Shown: positions 15,201 to 27,200 of the stretch, piece by piece
Numbering within the stretch: the first letter of the stretch is position 1
How the letters are laid out: each line of letters begins with the position of its first letter
NCBI GenBank assembly: GCA_914767715.1
Contig: OU612069.1
Span: 3,536,001-3,600,000 of the forward strand
Length of the DNA: 64,000 nucleotides
Direction: 5' to 3'
DNA from: Membranipora membranacea
Taxonomy: Eukaryota; Bryozoa; Gymnolaemata; Cheilostomatida; Membraniporidae
Notes under the pieces: generated by a model
The model's database searches: none
The model's input: the letters and a program-made list of their open reading frames with translations, nothing else
What the model was told of the DNA's origin: nothing
Position numbers and translations under genes: made by a program

Positions 15201-18200
15201 ACCCCAAATTGCCCTCTACTGCTTATTAACTTTCATTATGTTTAATTTGAATCTCAAAATGTTAAATTGACCTGTTTTTAACAGATAAGACACAAGAGGA
15301 CAGTTCGGTATCTGATCAGTTTGGAGATCAGTACTTTAAGGATTTTGACTTCCTTGACAATGAGACTGAGCACATTGATGATGAGGTGGAGGATCAATTT
15401 AACTGGGGAGTGAAGAGGCAGCACAGTATTAATGAGCTGGATATGACTGAGGTTACTAAACAGGATATCATGCAGCGGATGAATGCCAGGAAGGCTGAGA
15501 GAGGAAATACACAGGAGACTGAGAGCAGTGCTAAATCAACTGATGATGAGGGTGGGGATGAACCGGAGGTAAATGGACTCGCTAAAATATTATTTGTTTC
15601 CTACTTAGTTGTGTTCAGATTAAGATATTTCATTAACATGAAGGATAGAGGCCATGTCCATGCAAAGTGCCTTTTATGAAGACATCAATTGTTTGCTGCA
15701 TAGATGCAAGTTTTTATATACTAAATCTATGATACATACAAATATGAATTGAAGAGAGGTAGGCTCAATATGATGGAGATTGCTATGCATTCAGAGCATT
15801 TATGTCATGAGAAACTGTTAATTAATAACAACAAATATCAATACATTCTTTGTAGCAGAGTGCGTCACCAGTTGATGAGGTATTGACAGGGGTGGTACCT
15901 CCCACCACCCTTTCTCTGTCACCAGTTGCGCCTTTATCTCCTCCCAAAGAAGAGGATATGACTATCATAAAGGGAGATATCTCTGATAATACAGAAAGCA
16001 TACACAGTAACTGTAGTGACACTGAGACTGGAGGTTATCTCAACAATACATGTACTAGTAATGGTAGGTATGCATGTGGAGACAACATGGTCCCAGTGAA
16101 ATGGGTGGATTAAAGGGTCTTGTGTAATACAATGATAAAGATATTTGGTTACTGAGAGCCTATGGTAGTTTGGCCTCATCTGTTTGGAGAATCAAGACCT
16201 GTTTTGAGTTATGGGAATGTTGTAGGGACATGCTGCATTTAACCTTCATGATCCCAACATTTGCAATACTACTGCTGCTATCCTAGACAATTAATGTACT
16301 TCTATTCTGAATGTCTTATCAATCTCAATTGCTAAGAGTGCTTAGGTCATGGTTTGGGTCAGGAAATATTAGTCATATAAAGTTTCTAATTTTTCTTCAG
16401 AAATCCAAACATTCCTGAGTTTGACTGGTGATGAGGTGGAGGAGAATTGGACCAATCACGTGACACTTCTTATGACATCATCAGCTGCAGACAACTCCAC
16501 AGGAAGTGATGACGCCGGAGAAGGCGTGACGCTGGTGAACATGTACACTCTGTTCAACAGACTCTTCAAGGTAAGGATGGATTAGTTTTAATTTCAATTA
16601 ATTTTCTGCGTGAAGTCTTATCAGAGTTATTGATTATCGAAGGGTTGAAGATTAATCGAAACGTTGATCACATACTTATAGTATCTCTGATAAGGCCCAT
16701 TACTTATTTCAGTTTTTAATTTGATTCTCTTTTTTGGCATCAGCATCATCATCAATTACAAAATGTGTTCCATGACCTTGTGATCTTTAACCTTAAAAAT
16801 TATTTATTCATGTTGTACAAAAAAAATTGTTGATTGCATTTTACCAACAGATATGCATTAGTCTTCTCTGGTGTTACGGGGTTGTTGTGTATACAATTTC
16901 ACATGTCCCCATGTGATGTAGCTCGTGCAGACCTGATGGCAATTTGATAAAAAATTTCCAATATGCTGTTAGAGTGAATTATTTCATGTTTTACAGGAAA
17001 AGAAGAGGAAACTATCCAACCTGACAAAGGAGGTCTGCTTCTATTTATCTAAAACTCCGAGCCTTAGGAGCATTTCATCTCAATTTATGAAAACGCTGGA
17101 GATACTTATCACTCAGGCTGAGTGCCCGTTCACATATATCGACACTGAAACTGTGAGTGATCTTAATTGTTGGTAAAACTATGAATACGCTAGATATTAT
17201 TAAACTCAGAATCCCCCCAAAAAACAATCATATCATACTTCTATATTCAAAACTATTTCACCGAAAAGTTCTTTCATCTGTTAAAGAGGTTGTGCAGAAC
17301 CAGGTTCTTGGTATCATTCTAGAGTCCTCAGTCTAATTTAGAATACTGCTCCAACTCAATAATGAGCCTGTGGCCCAGGTTCAACTAATTTACTTGAGAT
17401 GAGAAAGTACTAAAAAGGTACTATTTTGTATTATGCAGAAAACTCTAGAATGATACCAAAAATGTGATTCTGACACAATTACTTTAACCGATAGTAACCC
17501 AGGGATGTAGGAAGTGTGACATAGCACCATGATGACTTAACACGCCTCAGCTCTTGATTAAGTAACCATGTACACAATTATGGTTTATTATGATTTCAGG
17601 CCTCTAGTGTACGGATGACAGACACACAGAAGTTTACTCTGCTCGAGTTACATGAAGCTTATCTAACTTATCTGGACAGGAAAGAGCTGGCGTTAGAGGT
17701 CAGTAACTTGGATTACAGTGTTGTCTGATAGATTGATATACTGATTGAGACTGCGCTCAAAATAGCAAATGTTAAATCCTTGAAGTTTGATCAACTGAAG
17801 CCAATATTGTTAGTCAAAGTGACTATGCACTAAATTTGACTAGAAAATTGAAAGAATGATATTTGTTATACCCATCTATTTTTCTTTTATCTTTAAATTA
17901 TATGAAATGTGTATACTTGTAACCTTGAAGGAACCATGGAAACTGTTTTTGATTGCAAAAAAGGCAGAATTAAGACTTTTCCCCACAAAATTATATTGAA
18001 ATAATTATCATAATTTTGTGAGGGAACAACTCTCACCTTTGTCTGCTACAAATATCAAAAGGCATTCCCCTAGAGGACAACCAGTATTGTATAGACAAAC
18101 GAGCTAGCTTTACTCCTCTTGTGAATGAACTAAATGGTTGATTATTTACAGAGTTTGGAGAACATTAAAAGTTCTATAAAGATGCAGTCGCTGGGAACTC

Positions 18201-21200
18201 ATGTCTCTGATTTCTGCGGGGATGAACAGGTAATAGCCACAACACCTCACCTGGTCGTATTTAACAAAATTGCATAATTTACTCAATGTCATACATCAAC
18301 GTGACCACTTCCTAGGATTTTTCTTTTAACTAGTTAGCTTGTGTTAACAACAATAGCAAAACAATCAGACCATTGATGTATGTTTGCGCCAAATTACTAT
18401 GATATATAAAATCAAAACGTATTAGAGCAAAAATAGTTCGTTGAGTTTATTGAAAACCTCGTTTCTTAGTGTCTTAAAATTTGATTTCCGTCTTCTTTAT
18501 TAGCATGATGTAAGTATTTTTGAGAAGGTCAGCTGCAGTTCTGCTTTACTTTCATTTCAGCATGACTATGTCTGTATGTTTGTATTACTTGGTTTAGTCA
18601 TGCATGCTATCAGGCCTGTCAAAACTAGGTTAAGTGCTCAAACATAGCTCAGGTTGCTGGTTTTGGCTTTTCGTTATCAACAACACCTCTAGCGTCGTGA
18701 GGAAAATAATGTGGTTGATAATGAAATACAACTTCCATCAACCCGGGCAATGCTTTTGTCACAGCCAGGGGAAGTTTCCTCATTGAACGATAACAAGAAC
18801 ATGAAAACTGTCAATCATGACATTGACTTGAAATGTTGCAACCAAATATATTTATAGCATGGTATTTTGCATCTTGTCATTATATCCCTTATGACCATCG
18901 GAGTCTTCATTAGGGAAATGTTTTATGGTTCCTCATGGCTCTCCGCCTACCTCACAGGGCAAGACCTTTATTCCTGTCATCTTTAGATCAGATTATCTAT
19001 CCACATCACACCAATTACTATCTCACTCCACTCAAAGACTCCCTCCTTTCCCCCTTATAATCACTGGTAGAATGTTTCCTTGAATAAGCAACAACTCCTT
19101 CCTCCAAACTCCACCCCTAGTTTGGGATTGTCAAACCTGGACCTGTTCAGTTCCCTCTTTGCCTTGCGGATAAAACTGGCCAACAATGTGTTGCCTCTCA
19201 TCCACTTGATTGGTTGGTTGGGGGGGGGGAATAGATGCCAGATCAGATGGTACTGCACACTGAACATATCTAGACAGATATAATGTAAAGGAAAAACTCC
19301 ATGGGGACATTTTCTGAACTGGCATTGGCTCTCTCTCCACCCACCCATACAATCAGATAAGATCCAACACCAGTGGCTAGTTTCAACTCACACATTATAA
19401 CTAAGTACAGTTTATATTGTTATTGTTGATATTTACTTTACAGCGGATGGAGTTGTGTAACAGCTTATACAGACTTCAGTTCCAGCTGGTTGTTCTCTAT
19501 ACTGATTATATGAGACTGATAACATCACTGAAACAGACATGTGATTCTGAAGAGGTTAGTTTTGATTGGTCAATTCCATTCAATGGAGGAGTTCAATATG
19601 CTGGCTTGGACGTTTTGCTGCTGATTTGATTGGTGGAGTCTAAGGAATATGTAGCCCAGTAAAATGAAAGTGAAAAATTGAATACTACTATAGCATCTCA
19701 GTGCTTTTTACACAAATAAACAAACCTGACATGATGCCCAATCCGCAGCTAACAAAATCAACTGTCCTTGGTGGGTGATAATCCTATAGAGCTCATAAAT
19801 ATAATATATATATAGATATGTATATATCTATTCTTCATTTGTCAGGTACTAGATATGTCAGGTGAAGTAGCCAAGTTAGCCTCAGATCTCCAACAGGCAG
19901 TCAATACTGTGGAGACCGATCCCTCCAGCCCGTGTGATGTTGATACCAATGAAATAACTAAATCTGATGCCGAGGAGAATCTTGTAGAGATGCTGACATC
20001 TGATATCAAAAGGTAAAAGGTTCAATTCTATGTGGTTGTGATTTGCACTGTGAGGCCCAACTTTGTTTAAATGCAATTTTTGAAATGCTTAAAGCTGCTT
20101 TTGTTTGGAACGATATGCTGTGTATGCTCTGCTATGACTGGCTTGATATTTCACAGCTCCCTTTTCAAAAGCATGGGACTAACACTCAGCATCACACTTC
20201 GAGATTGTAGTAGATTAAGTGCTCAAATTGTGCGGGATAGCTGGTAGGAGCTACTACCAGCTATCCCGCCACAGTTTTAGCGCTAAGATTGCAGAATTTT
20301 TTACAAATTGCGGTTGGGGTTGGAGATGCAAGCGATGTAAGTGGCAGCATTTGAGCTTAGGTAGCCATTATTGGCCAACTATGATACACATGTGAGATCC
20401 CGTCCAATCTTCGGTTGTACAGCTTCACACCCATGTCGTATTCGAAATTATTAATATTATATTATATATTTTGTGTTGCAGAGTAGTAGAATGTATCAGC
20501 TATATAAGGTCTATAAGGCAGGTGCATCCCGGTGATTTATTTGGAGTTAGCTCCCATGATGATGTCGCAGCATGTATGAGTATATACTGTAAAAATAAGG
20601 CTTCTCATGTCAAGAATGGTGAGTACAGGGCAAATGATAACAAAAACCACTCAATTTGAAAATCTCCAAATCATATTGTAATTGATCCTTGCTGTGAAAC
20701 CTTCTCTGCCCTAGGCTTTGTTACAGAAAGGGTCACCACATGATATGTTCTTTTGGGTGAAGGAATTGGAGGCGAATCATCCTGTTGGAGGTTAGAAGAG
20801 CCAGGTGTTGATCAAAGTGATTGTGTGGTTTGGATCAAAGTACCCCATATGCTAATTGAGAGACTGAGGATCTTCGACTGACTATTGTAGATATAGTCTT
20901 TTGATTTGAAGGGGTTTCAAAAATCACATAATCACATCACATCTCATCACTAGATATTTTTTCATATTATGTTACAACCCTCATACCCAGGAAATTTTGT
21001 AGATGATTGGATCTTCATCCCATTTGAACCTTAACATAGCGGCATTACCCAGTTCGACGTCTTGGATGGATGATCTCAACTGAAAAGTTGATTTAAAAAA
21101 AATTATTTCATTGGTTTCAGTTTTGTAGGCGTCAGTTAAACACATGTTCCTGTATTGTAGGTTTGCTTGTCATTGCGAGACGTGCACCAGCAGACACATC

Positions 21201-21570
21201 CTCTCTGAGTAAACAGCTTCTGGAACTAAAGCTACAACTCAACACAGTCCTCAAACAACTCTCACAAACAGCTAAGGTAGAGGTCATACATCAGCTAGCA
21301 GGCGCAACCTCAGAGAAATCTTTACAAGTATTAGAGAACAAAACATCCACATCACCAACCTCAGCCAAATCACGCCCACTTAGCCCGAGATTCATACCTA
21401 TAGACACACAGACACCGGCTAGCCCTAAATCCCAAAGTGCTCAAGTATCACCTGTGGGCCAAGCCAATTCAGCTGTAGGGAACGTATCCGCTTCACCCTC
21501 AAATAGTGAGGAGGACAGATGCGGGGCACAGAAGCTACCTGACACTGTGGTTGCATCAAGTGCTTTGTGA
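138..21570 (+). CDS. FRY: Furry (FRY/FRYL) homologue, C-terminal half, multi-exon, 5' end outside window
   Basis: Furry is a very large HEAT/armadillo-type scaffold that activates NDR/Trc kinases and acts at the cortex and on microtubules in polarised cell growth (family knowledge). Phase-consistent exons: 138-206 (tentative), 284-451, 1271-1371, 1913-2113, 2873-3101, 3649-3859, 4177-4342, 5644-5901, 7026-7110, 7566-7683, 7928-8038, 8370-8469, 8822-8919, 9635-9802, 10176-10316, 10814-11015, 11860-12021, 12443-12555, 13790-13798 (microexon), 14889-14976, 15285-15568, 15859-16063, 16401-16570, 16997-17152, 17600-17698, 18152-18229, 19444-19554, 19846-20012, 20482-20618, 21161-21570. Together about 1,510 codons; animal Furry proteins are near 3,000, so this is roughly the second half. 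Landmarks I recognise: FGGYHAPL (first sure exon), [12 protein letters not shown] (7566 exon), GRTLDFSFD (11860 exon) and DQFNWGVKR (15285 exon). The 5644 and 21161 exons are Ser/Pro/Ala-rich and probably disordered. Every junction keeps phase and no frame break was found. FRY and FRYL cannot be separated here. Confidence 0.88.
2150..2477. repeat. Long near-perfect inverted repeat in a Furry intron
   Basis: Arms of about 142 bp (2150-2291 and 2335-2477) are reverse complements with only one mismatch and one 1-nt length difference seen, near the loop. They are separated by about 43 bp. The left arm begins 36 bp after the donor of the exon ending at 2113, so the pre-mRNA would fold into a long hairpin beside that 5' splice site. 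It could be a fold-back MITE or a local inverted duplication; the near identity suggests recent origin or ongoing conversion. Confidence 0.9.
11219..11712. repeat. Diverged fold-back element in a Furry intron
   Basis: The stretch 11,219-11,391 reappears in reverse complement at 11,548-11,712. Shared blocks include ctcatagcaatg / cattgctatgag and ggtctagagatgttatctcccc / ggggagataacatactctagacc, in the right order, with scattered mismatches and indels. The whole spans about 500 bp with a central spacer of about 155 bp. It has no coding capacity and resembles an old fold-back MITE. Confidence 0.7.
12730..12915. repeat. Fold-back (MITE-like) element in a Furry intron
   Basis: Nearly the whole stretch is self-complementary about a centre near 12,822. 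The inner stem is ccactggtcacaccgcag / ctgcagtgtgaccagtgg, and the outer ends begin gctcc and end ggagc. It encodes no plausible protein: the open frames across it on both strands are products of the palindrome. Confidence 0.65.
13790..13798 (+). CDS. FRY: Candidate 9-nt Furry microexon (Asn-Gln-Ala)
   Basis: AACCAAGCT lies between a pyrimidine-rich acceptor (tgtgttttgattccag) and a consensus donor (GTAAGT). The flanking Furry exons end and begin in phase 0, so inclusion adds exactly three residues between IKSPS and VIFSQ without a frame change. Very short in-frame exons are usually alternatively spliced. The call rests on splice signals and phase only. Confidence 0.5.
14307..14356. repeat. 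Perfect 21-bp hairpin in a Furry intron
   Basis: The arm cttagccctgttcacacggc is repeated exactly in reverse complement around a loop of about 9 nt. The repeated flank aaggttctc appears on both sides. It may be a minimal fold-back element or a structured RNA. Confidence 0.8.
14504..14645 (-). other. Antisense exon-like open frame inside a Furry intron
   Basis: On the minus strand an acceptor (tctatgcag) at 14,646 is followed by 46 sense codons, with a protein-like composition including [17 protein letters not shown], then a TAA at 14,506-14,504. An AATAAA follows within 10 nt (14,498-14,493). This could be the last exon of a nested antisense gene or a retrocopy fragment. I do not recognise the protein and found no convincing upstream exon. 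Confidence 0.3.
20232..20269. repeat. Perfect 16-bp hairpin in a Furry intron
   Basis: The arms gcgggatagctggtag and ctaccagctatcccgc are exact reverse complements around a 6-nt loop (gagcta). No gene or element boundary explains it. Confidence 0.8.
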
Positions 21571-21990
21571 TTTCAAATCAACAGGTCCATTTGTTCACCT
21601 TTTTAATTTGACTTGTGAGTTCAGTTCAACTGTAGCTTCCTTTCAAATCTAGCAGTCTTAACAGTAATGAGACAACTCCGCATTAACTTGTAGTCATTAT
21701 ATGTTCACAGCAGTGACAGTATTATATAATATGAACTGCTCTTCATGACAAAGCCAACTGACAGAACTGATTCTCATGAATATTTGAACACAGCATTTCG
21801 TTCACCTGGTTTTTCTGTATTGCAATGTTTCACCTTGTTTTATTTCAAAGAGTTTCTATTTATTTTCATACATTTGTAAATTCTTACCGAATTTATTGGT
21901 ACTTACAACGAATCAACTTCTTTTCCTACAGCTATAGTTCATTGTACATAGCTAGATAATAAAATCATTGCTTGAATTAATGTAGAATAT
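21571..21990 (+). other. FRY: Furry 3' UTR with polyadenylation signal
   Basis: After the TGA at 21,568-21,570 the sequence is AT-rich and non-coding. An AATAAA hexamer lies at about 21,955, about 390 nt downstream of the stop, with GT/T-rich sequence after it. This is the most likely end of the transcript. Confidence 0.6.
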
Positions 21991-22214
21991 ATTTTCTCTC
22001 ATCACAATTAATCTTCTGTGCTAGCTGGAGGGTAACTTAAAAGAAGGATAACTCCCAAAGGGGTTATTCAAATATAGATTAACTCGAAAAACAGGAAACT
22101 CTTGATGTCTATACTGTGCAGCAAAGGAGTTTGGGAGTTGTTGTCCCAAACTCACTGAAGCAGCTGCCTGGGAACCTCTTGGGTTCATGAGACACAACCT
22201 ATCAATTTAAGTAA

Positions 22215-22340
22215 TGAGGTTAGGTGTAGGTGGCTGCTCGGCATGCGATAGTCTGCCGCAGCATTCAGACCAGGGCCTCCAACACTAGCCTGTTACAGAT
22301 GAGGCGCTCTCACCAACTAAGCCGCCCTCCTAGTGTAATG
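22215..22340 (-). mobile_element. tRNA-derived SINE fragment
   Basis: In reverse complement the sequence reads ggcttagttggtgagagcgcc, an A-box-like tRNA head, followed by a diverged body. It shares this head style with the SINEs at 42,300, 46,775, 47,452 and 48,597. Confidence 0.55.
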
Positions 22341-22479
22341 AATAGCTGACTGAAAATCAGCCGATATTTGAACCTTGTGTTGTGAGCAAATTATTTTCTC
22401 GCACTCGGGTTTATAGGATGAAGACTTTTCAGGCTGTTTAATCACAGCACTGGCATGTTGATGGTGATAGAAACTTAAA

Positions 22480-22878
22480 GCTGCGTTTATATTATGCCGT
22501 CTTTTGGCCCAGTCTTGAGTCTGACCGACAAATTACTAAGACGGAGGCTGAGACTGTGTAGTGTGAATAAAAAAAAACGATTGACTGACCTTGTCTGACC
22601 GGCTTTTAAGACGGTGTCTGGCAATTCGAGCAGTGCTCGTTTTGCCGTCTCAAGACTGTCCGTCTTAACACAAATTCCTAATTTAGCGATCACAATACTG
22701 CCCTTTGTTCTATCACTCACATTTATTTTCTGTTTACATTACTCTGAGACTGACATTGGCTAAGCCGGTGCTATGTAAACACATGCCAGTCTCAGACTCT
22801 GGCTCGGACTTGGGGTTAAAGATTGCTCAGTCTTGAGTTGGTGGCCAGCTGACGGAGACGGCCTAATGTAAACGCAGC
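22480..22878. mobile_element. MITE with 23-bp terminal inverted repeats
   Basis: The left end gctgcgtttatattatgccg and the right end (reverse complement gctgcgtttacattaggccg) match at 18 of the first 20 positions. The interior of about 350 bp has no credible coding capacity and repeats agtctgag/gtctgaccg motifs in both orientations. A target duplication is not clear. Confidence 0.65.
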
Positions 22879-24259
22879 ATTAGACTTTGTATCTAGACCT
22901 GGACATAAAATTTAGACTAAGATCTTATACTTAAACTAAGATCTCTCGGACCTAGAACTTAGACCTAAATATTGGCAGCATGGTAGGGGAATCCAGCATA
23001 GCAGCGTAAGATTGTTTATTATTATATAAGAAAGAATGTGATTTATAAAGTTATAATATTATTATATGTTTGTATTTCTGAAGCCTTTCTTTGCCAAAGC
23101 CAACAAAATTCTATTCCTATAGCATTGTGGTATGCACAGTGGAAAAATAGACTGTCTTTGATTACTTTAATTGTAACAATGCTGGAAAATGAATTGTCCT
23201 TCCATCTGAATGTTGCATATTCTAGGTTTGCACAACAGCAACTGAGCCAATAGCCCGCCTTGACATGCTCTGCAGGTGGGGTGGGAGGAACACCCCCACC
23301 TACAAAGCTGGTTTTCACAATGGCAACTAAGCCAGATGATTTGCGACGAGCTTCGTACTTCTTCTGTACCTTAAACTATTATATTTGCAGTGGGAATGTT
23401 ATAATTATAATGTTATGTTATAATTTCCCATTTTGAAACGTTATTATTACCATCAGGCCTAGGAAGAACAAATAATACTAAACACAACTTGTATATTTTA
23501 GGTGTAAAGGGAAATGGTGGAAACTTACTTTTATATCCTACACACTGAAAATTTACGTTTGACTTCACATTTAAAAATTCTTAGCGACAATGGAAGAGTT
23601 ATAAAAATTATAAAATAATGCATAATTGTAAATCACAACACTTTCAGTAGTGGTGGTTGCTAGGTACCAGCTTTTAGACGTTTGAGACTAATATAATGAA
23701 AACTCAGATATATGTGCCAGTCACAATGCCTGTGTTTATTCTAACAATAATAGGTTCAAACTGCAGCGTGAAATAAGCATCCTGCATGGGAAATGAATGT
23801 TAATGGTTTAGTCAATAAAAGTTTTTGTTAGGCGTGTTTTTGTTAGCCTATCCGAGATTTCTTTTGTTCCACAAATAACAAAAGCAATGATATTGTTCAC
23901 TGATGCTGTTAGGTGCTCCCATGATAAAGACAATATCACACCTAATAAGAACCTAATTAAATGTGAGAACTAATTGTAATTATTGAATTATGAAATCTGC
24001 ACAGTTTAATTATCATATCAAACCTAGCATTAGTGAAAGACGGAAGCTAGAGCAGCTACCATTTATTGCAAGCGAAAGAAAAAAGGGCAGCGTTTTGTTC
24101 AACTAGACATTTGCAAACTTTAGAAACACAACAAGGCAGGATAAGCTGAGCCTTAGAGGAATGTGTAGGCTTTGGTTGTCTCCCCTGTATCCCTGGGTGA
24201 CTGAGCTTGCACTACGCCAGAGGCAATAGGCATCAAGGTACGGAGCTGCTGCCGCTAAT

Positions 24260-27200
24260 ATGATTCCTGCTAGGAAACTAAAGTTATCGATTATAACTGT
24301 ACTCGCTGTGTCATTAATCGCTACGGCTTTTATCTGGAATGCTAAAACCTTCTCTAACGGAGCTGAAGTACGACTAGAACATCAACTAGACTTAGAGATC
24401 AGGTGAGAACTGAAGTACGACTAGAACATCATCTAGACTTAGAGATAAGGTGAGAACTGAAGTACGCCTAGAACATCATCTAGACTTAGAGATAAGGTGA
24501 GAACTGAGTACGACTAGAACATCATCTATACTTAGAGATCAGGTGAGAACTGAAGTACGACTAGAACATCATCTAGACTTAGAGATAAGGTGAGAACTGA
24601 AGTACGACTAGAACATCATCTAGACTTAGAGATAAGGTGAGAACTGAAGTACGACTAGAACATCATCTAGACTTAGAGATAAGGTGAGAACTGAAGTACG
24701 ACTAGAACATCATCTAGACTTAGAGATCAGGTGAGAACTGAAGTACGACTAGAACATCATCTAGACTTAGAGATAAGGTGAGAACTGAAGTACGACTAGA
24801 ACATCATCTAGACTTAGAGATAAGGTGAGAACTGAAGTACGACTAGAACATCATCTAGACTTAGAGATAAGGTGAGAACTGAAGTACGACTAGAACATCA
24901 TCTAGACTTAGAGATAAGGTGAGAACTGAAGTACGACTAGAACATCATCTATACTTAGAGATAAGGTGAGAACTGAAGTACGACTAGAACATCATCTAGA
25001 CTTAGAGATACGGTGAGAACTGAAGTACGACTAGAACATCATCTAGACTTAGAGATAAGGTGAGAACTGAAGTACGACTAGAACATCATCTAGACTTAGA
25101 GATCAGGTGAGAACTGAAGTACGACTAGAACATCATCTAGACTTAGAGATAAGGTGAGAACTGAAGTACGACTAGAACATCATCTAGACTTAGAGATAAG
25201 GTGAGAACTGAAGTACGACTAGAACATCATCTAGACTTAGAGATAAGGTGAGAACTGAAGTACGACTAGAACATCATCTAGACTTAGAGATAAGGTGAGA
25301 ACTGAAGTACGACTAGAACATCATCTAGACTTAGAGATAAGGTGAGAACTGAAGTACGACTAGAACATCATCTAGACTTAGAGATCAGGTGAGAACTGAA
25401 GTACGACTAGAACATCATCTAGACTTAGAGATCAGGTGAGAACTGAAGTACGACTAGAACATCATCTAGACTTAGAGATAAGGTGAGAACTGAAGTACGA
25501 CTAGAACATCATCTAGACTTAGAGATAAGGTGAGAACTGAAGTACGACTAGAACATCATCTAGACTTAGAGATAAGGTGAGAACTGAAGTACGACTAGAA
25601 CATCATCTAGACTTAGAGATAAGGTGAGAACTGAAGTACGACTAGAACATCATCTAGACTTAGAGATCAGGTGAGAACTGAAGTACGACTAGAACATCAT
25701 CTAGACTTAGAGATAAGGTGAGAACTGAAGTACGACTAGAACATCATCTAGACTTAGAGATAAGGTGAGAACTGAAGTACGACTAGAACATCATCTATAC
25801 TTAGAGATAAGGTGAGAACTGAAGTACGACTAGAACATCATCTAGACTTAGAGATACGGTGAGAACTGAAGTACGACTAGAACATCATCTAGACTTAGAG
25901 ATAAGGTGAGAACTGAAGTACGACTAGAACATCATCTAGACTTAGAGATCAGGTGAGAACTGAAGTACGACTAGAACATCATCTAGACTTAGAGATAAGG
26001 TGAGAACTGAAGTACGACTAGAACATCATCTAGACTTAGAGATAAGGTGAGAACTGAAGTACGACTAAAACATCATCTAGACTTAGAGATAAGGTGAGAA
26101 CTGAAGTACGACTAGAACATCATCTAGACTTAGAGATAAGGTGAGAACTGAAGTACGACTAGAACATCATCTAGACTTAGAGATAAGGTGAGAACTGAAG
26201 TACGACTAGAACATCATCTAGACTTAGAGATCAGGTGAGAACTGAAGTACGACTAGAACATCATCTAGACTTAGAGATCAGGTGAGAACTGAAGTACGAC
26301 TAGAACATCATCTAGACTTAGAGATAAGGTGAGAACTGAAGTACGACTAGAACATCATCTAGACTTAGAGATAAGGTGAGAACTGAAGTACGACTAGAAC
26401 ATCATCTAGACTTAGAGATAAGGTGAGAACTGAAGTACGACTAGAACATCATCTAGACTTAGAGATCAGGTGAGAACTGAAGTACGACTAGAACATCATC
26501 TAGACTTAGAGATAAGGTGAGAACTGAAGTACGACTAGAACATCATCTACACTTAGAGATCAGGTGAGAACTGAAGTACGACTAGAACATCATCTAGACT
26601 TAGAGATCAGGTGAGAACTGAAGTACGACTAGAACATCATCTACACTTAGAGATCAGGTGAGAACTGAAGTACGACTAGAACATCATCTAGACTTAGAGA
26701 TAAGGTGAGAACTGAAGTACGACTAGAACATCATCTAGACTTAGAGATAAGGTGAGAACTGAAGTACGACTAGAACATCATCTAGACTTAGAGATAAGGT
26801 GAGAACTGAAGTACGACTAGAACATCATCTAGACTTAGAGATAAGGTGAGAACTGAAGTACGACTAGAACATCATCTAGACTTAGAGATAAGGTGAGAAC
26901 TGAAGTACGACTAGAACATCATCTAGACTTAGAGATAAGGTGAGAACTGAAGTACAACTAGAACATCAACTAGACTTAGAGATCAGGTGAGATCTGAAGT
27001 ACGACTAGAACATCATCTAGACTTAGAGATCAGGTGAGAACTGAAGTACGACTAGAACATCATCTAGACTTAGAGATAAGGTGAGAACTGAAGTACGACT
27101 AGAACATCATCTAGACTTAGAGATAAGGTGAGAACTGAAGTACGACTAGAACATCATCTAGACTTAGAGATAAGGTGAGAACTGAAGTACGACTAGAACA

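Larger units (their letters stand above)
206..21160. other. Furry introns: what the larger ones hold
   Basis: 452-1270: AT-rich, nothing recognised. 2114-2872: long inverted repeat. 3102-3648 and 4343-5643: nothing recognised beyond AT-rich sequence. 5902-7025: nothing clear. 8920-9634: nothing firm. 9803-10175 and 10317-10813: nothing recognised. 11016-11859: fold-back element. 12556-14888: fold-back element, microexon, hairpin and an antisense exon-like frame. 16571-16996, 17153-17599 and 18230-19443: nothing recognised. 20013-20481: a perfect hairpin. 20619-21160: nothing recognised. Confidence 0.6.
21991..24259. other. Intergenic region between Furry and the sulfotransferase gene
   Basis: No coding exon was found on either strand. 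It contains a tRNA-like SINE (22,215-22,340, minus) and a MITE (22,480-22,878). The rest is AT-rich. The sulfotransferase promoter must lie in its right part, but no clear core element could be picked out. Confidence 0.6.
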
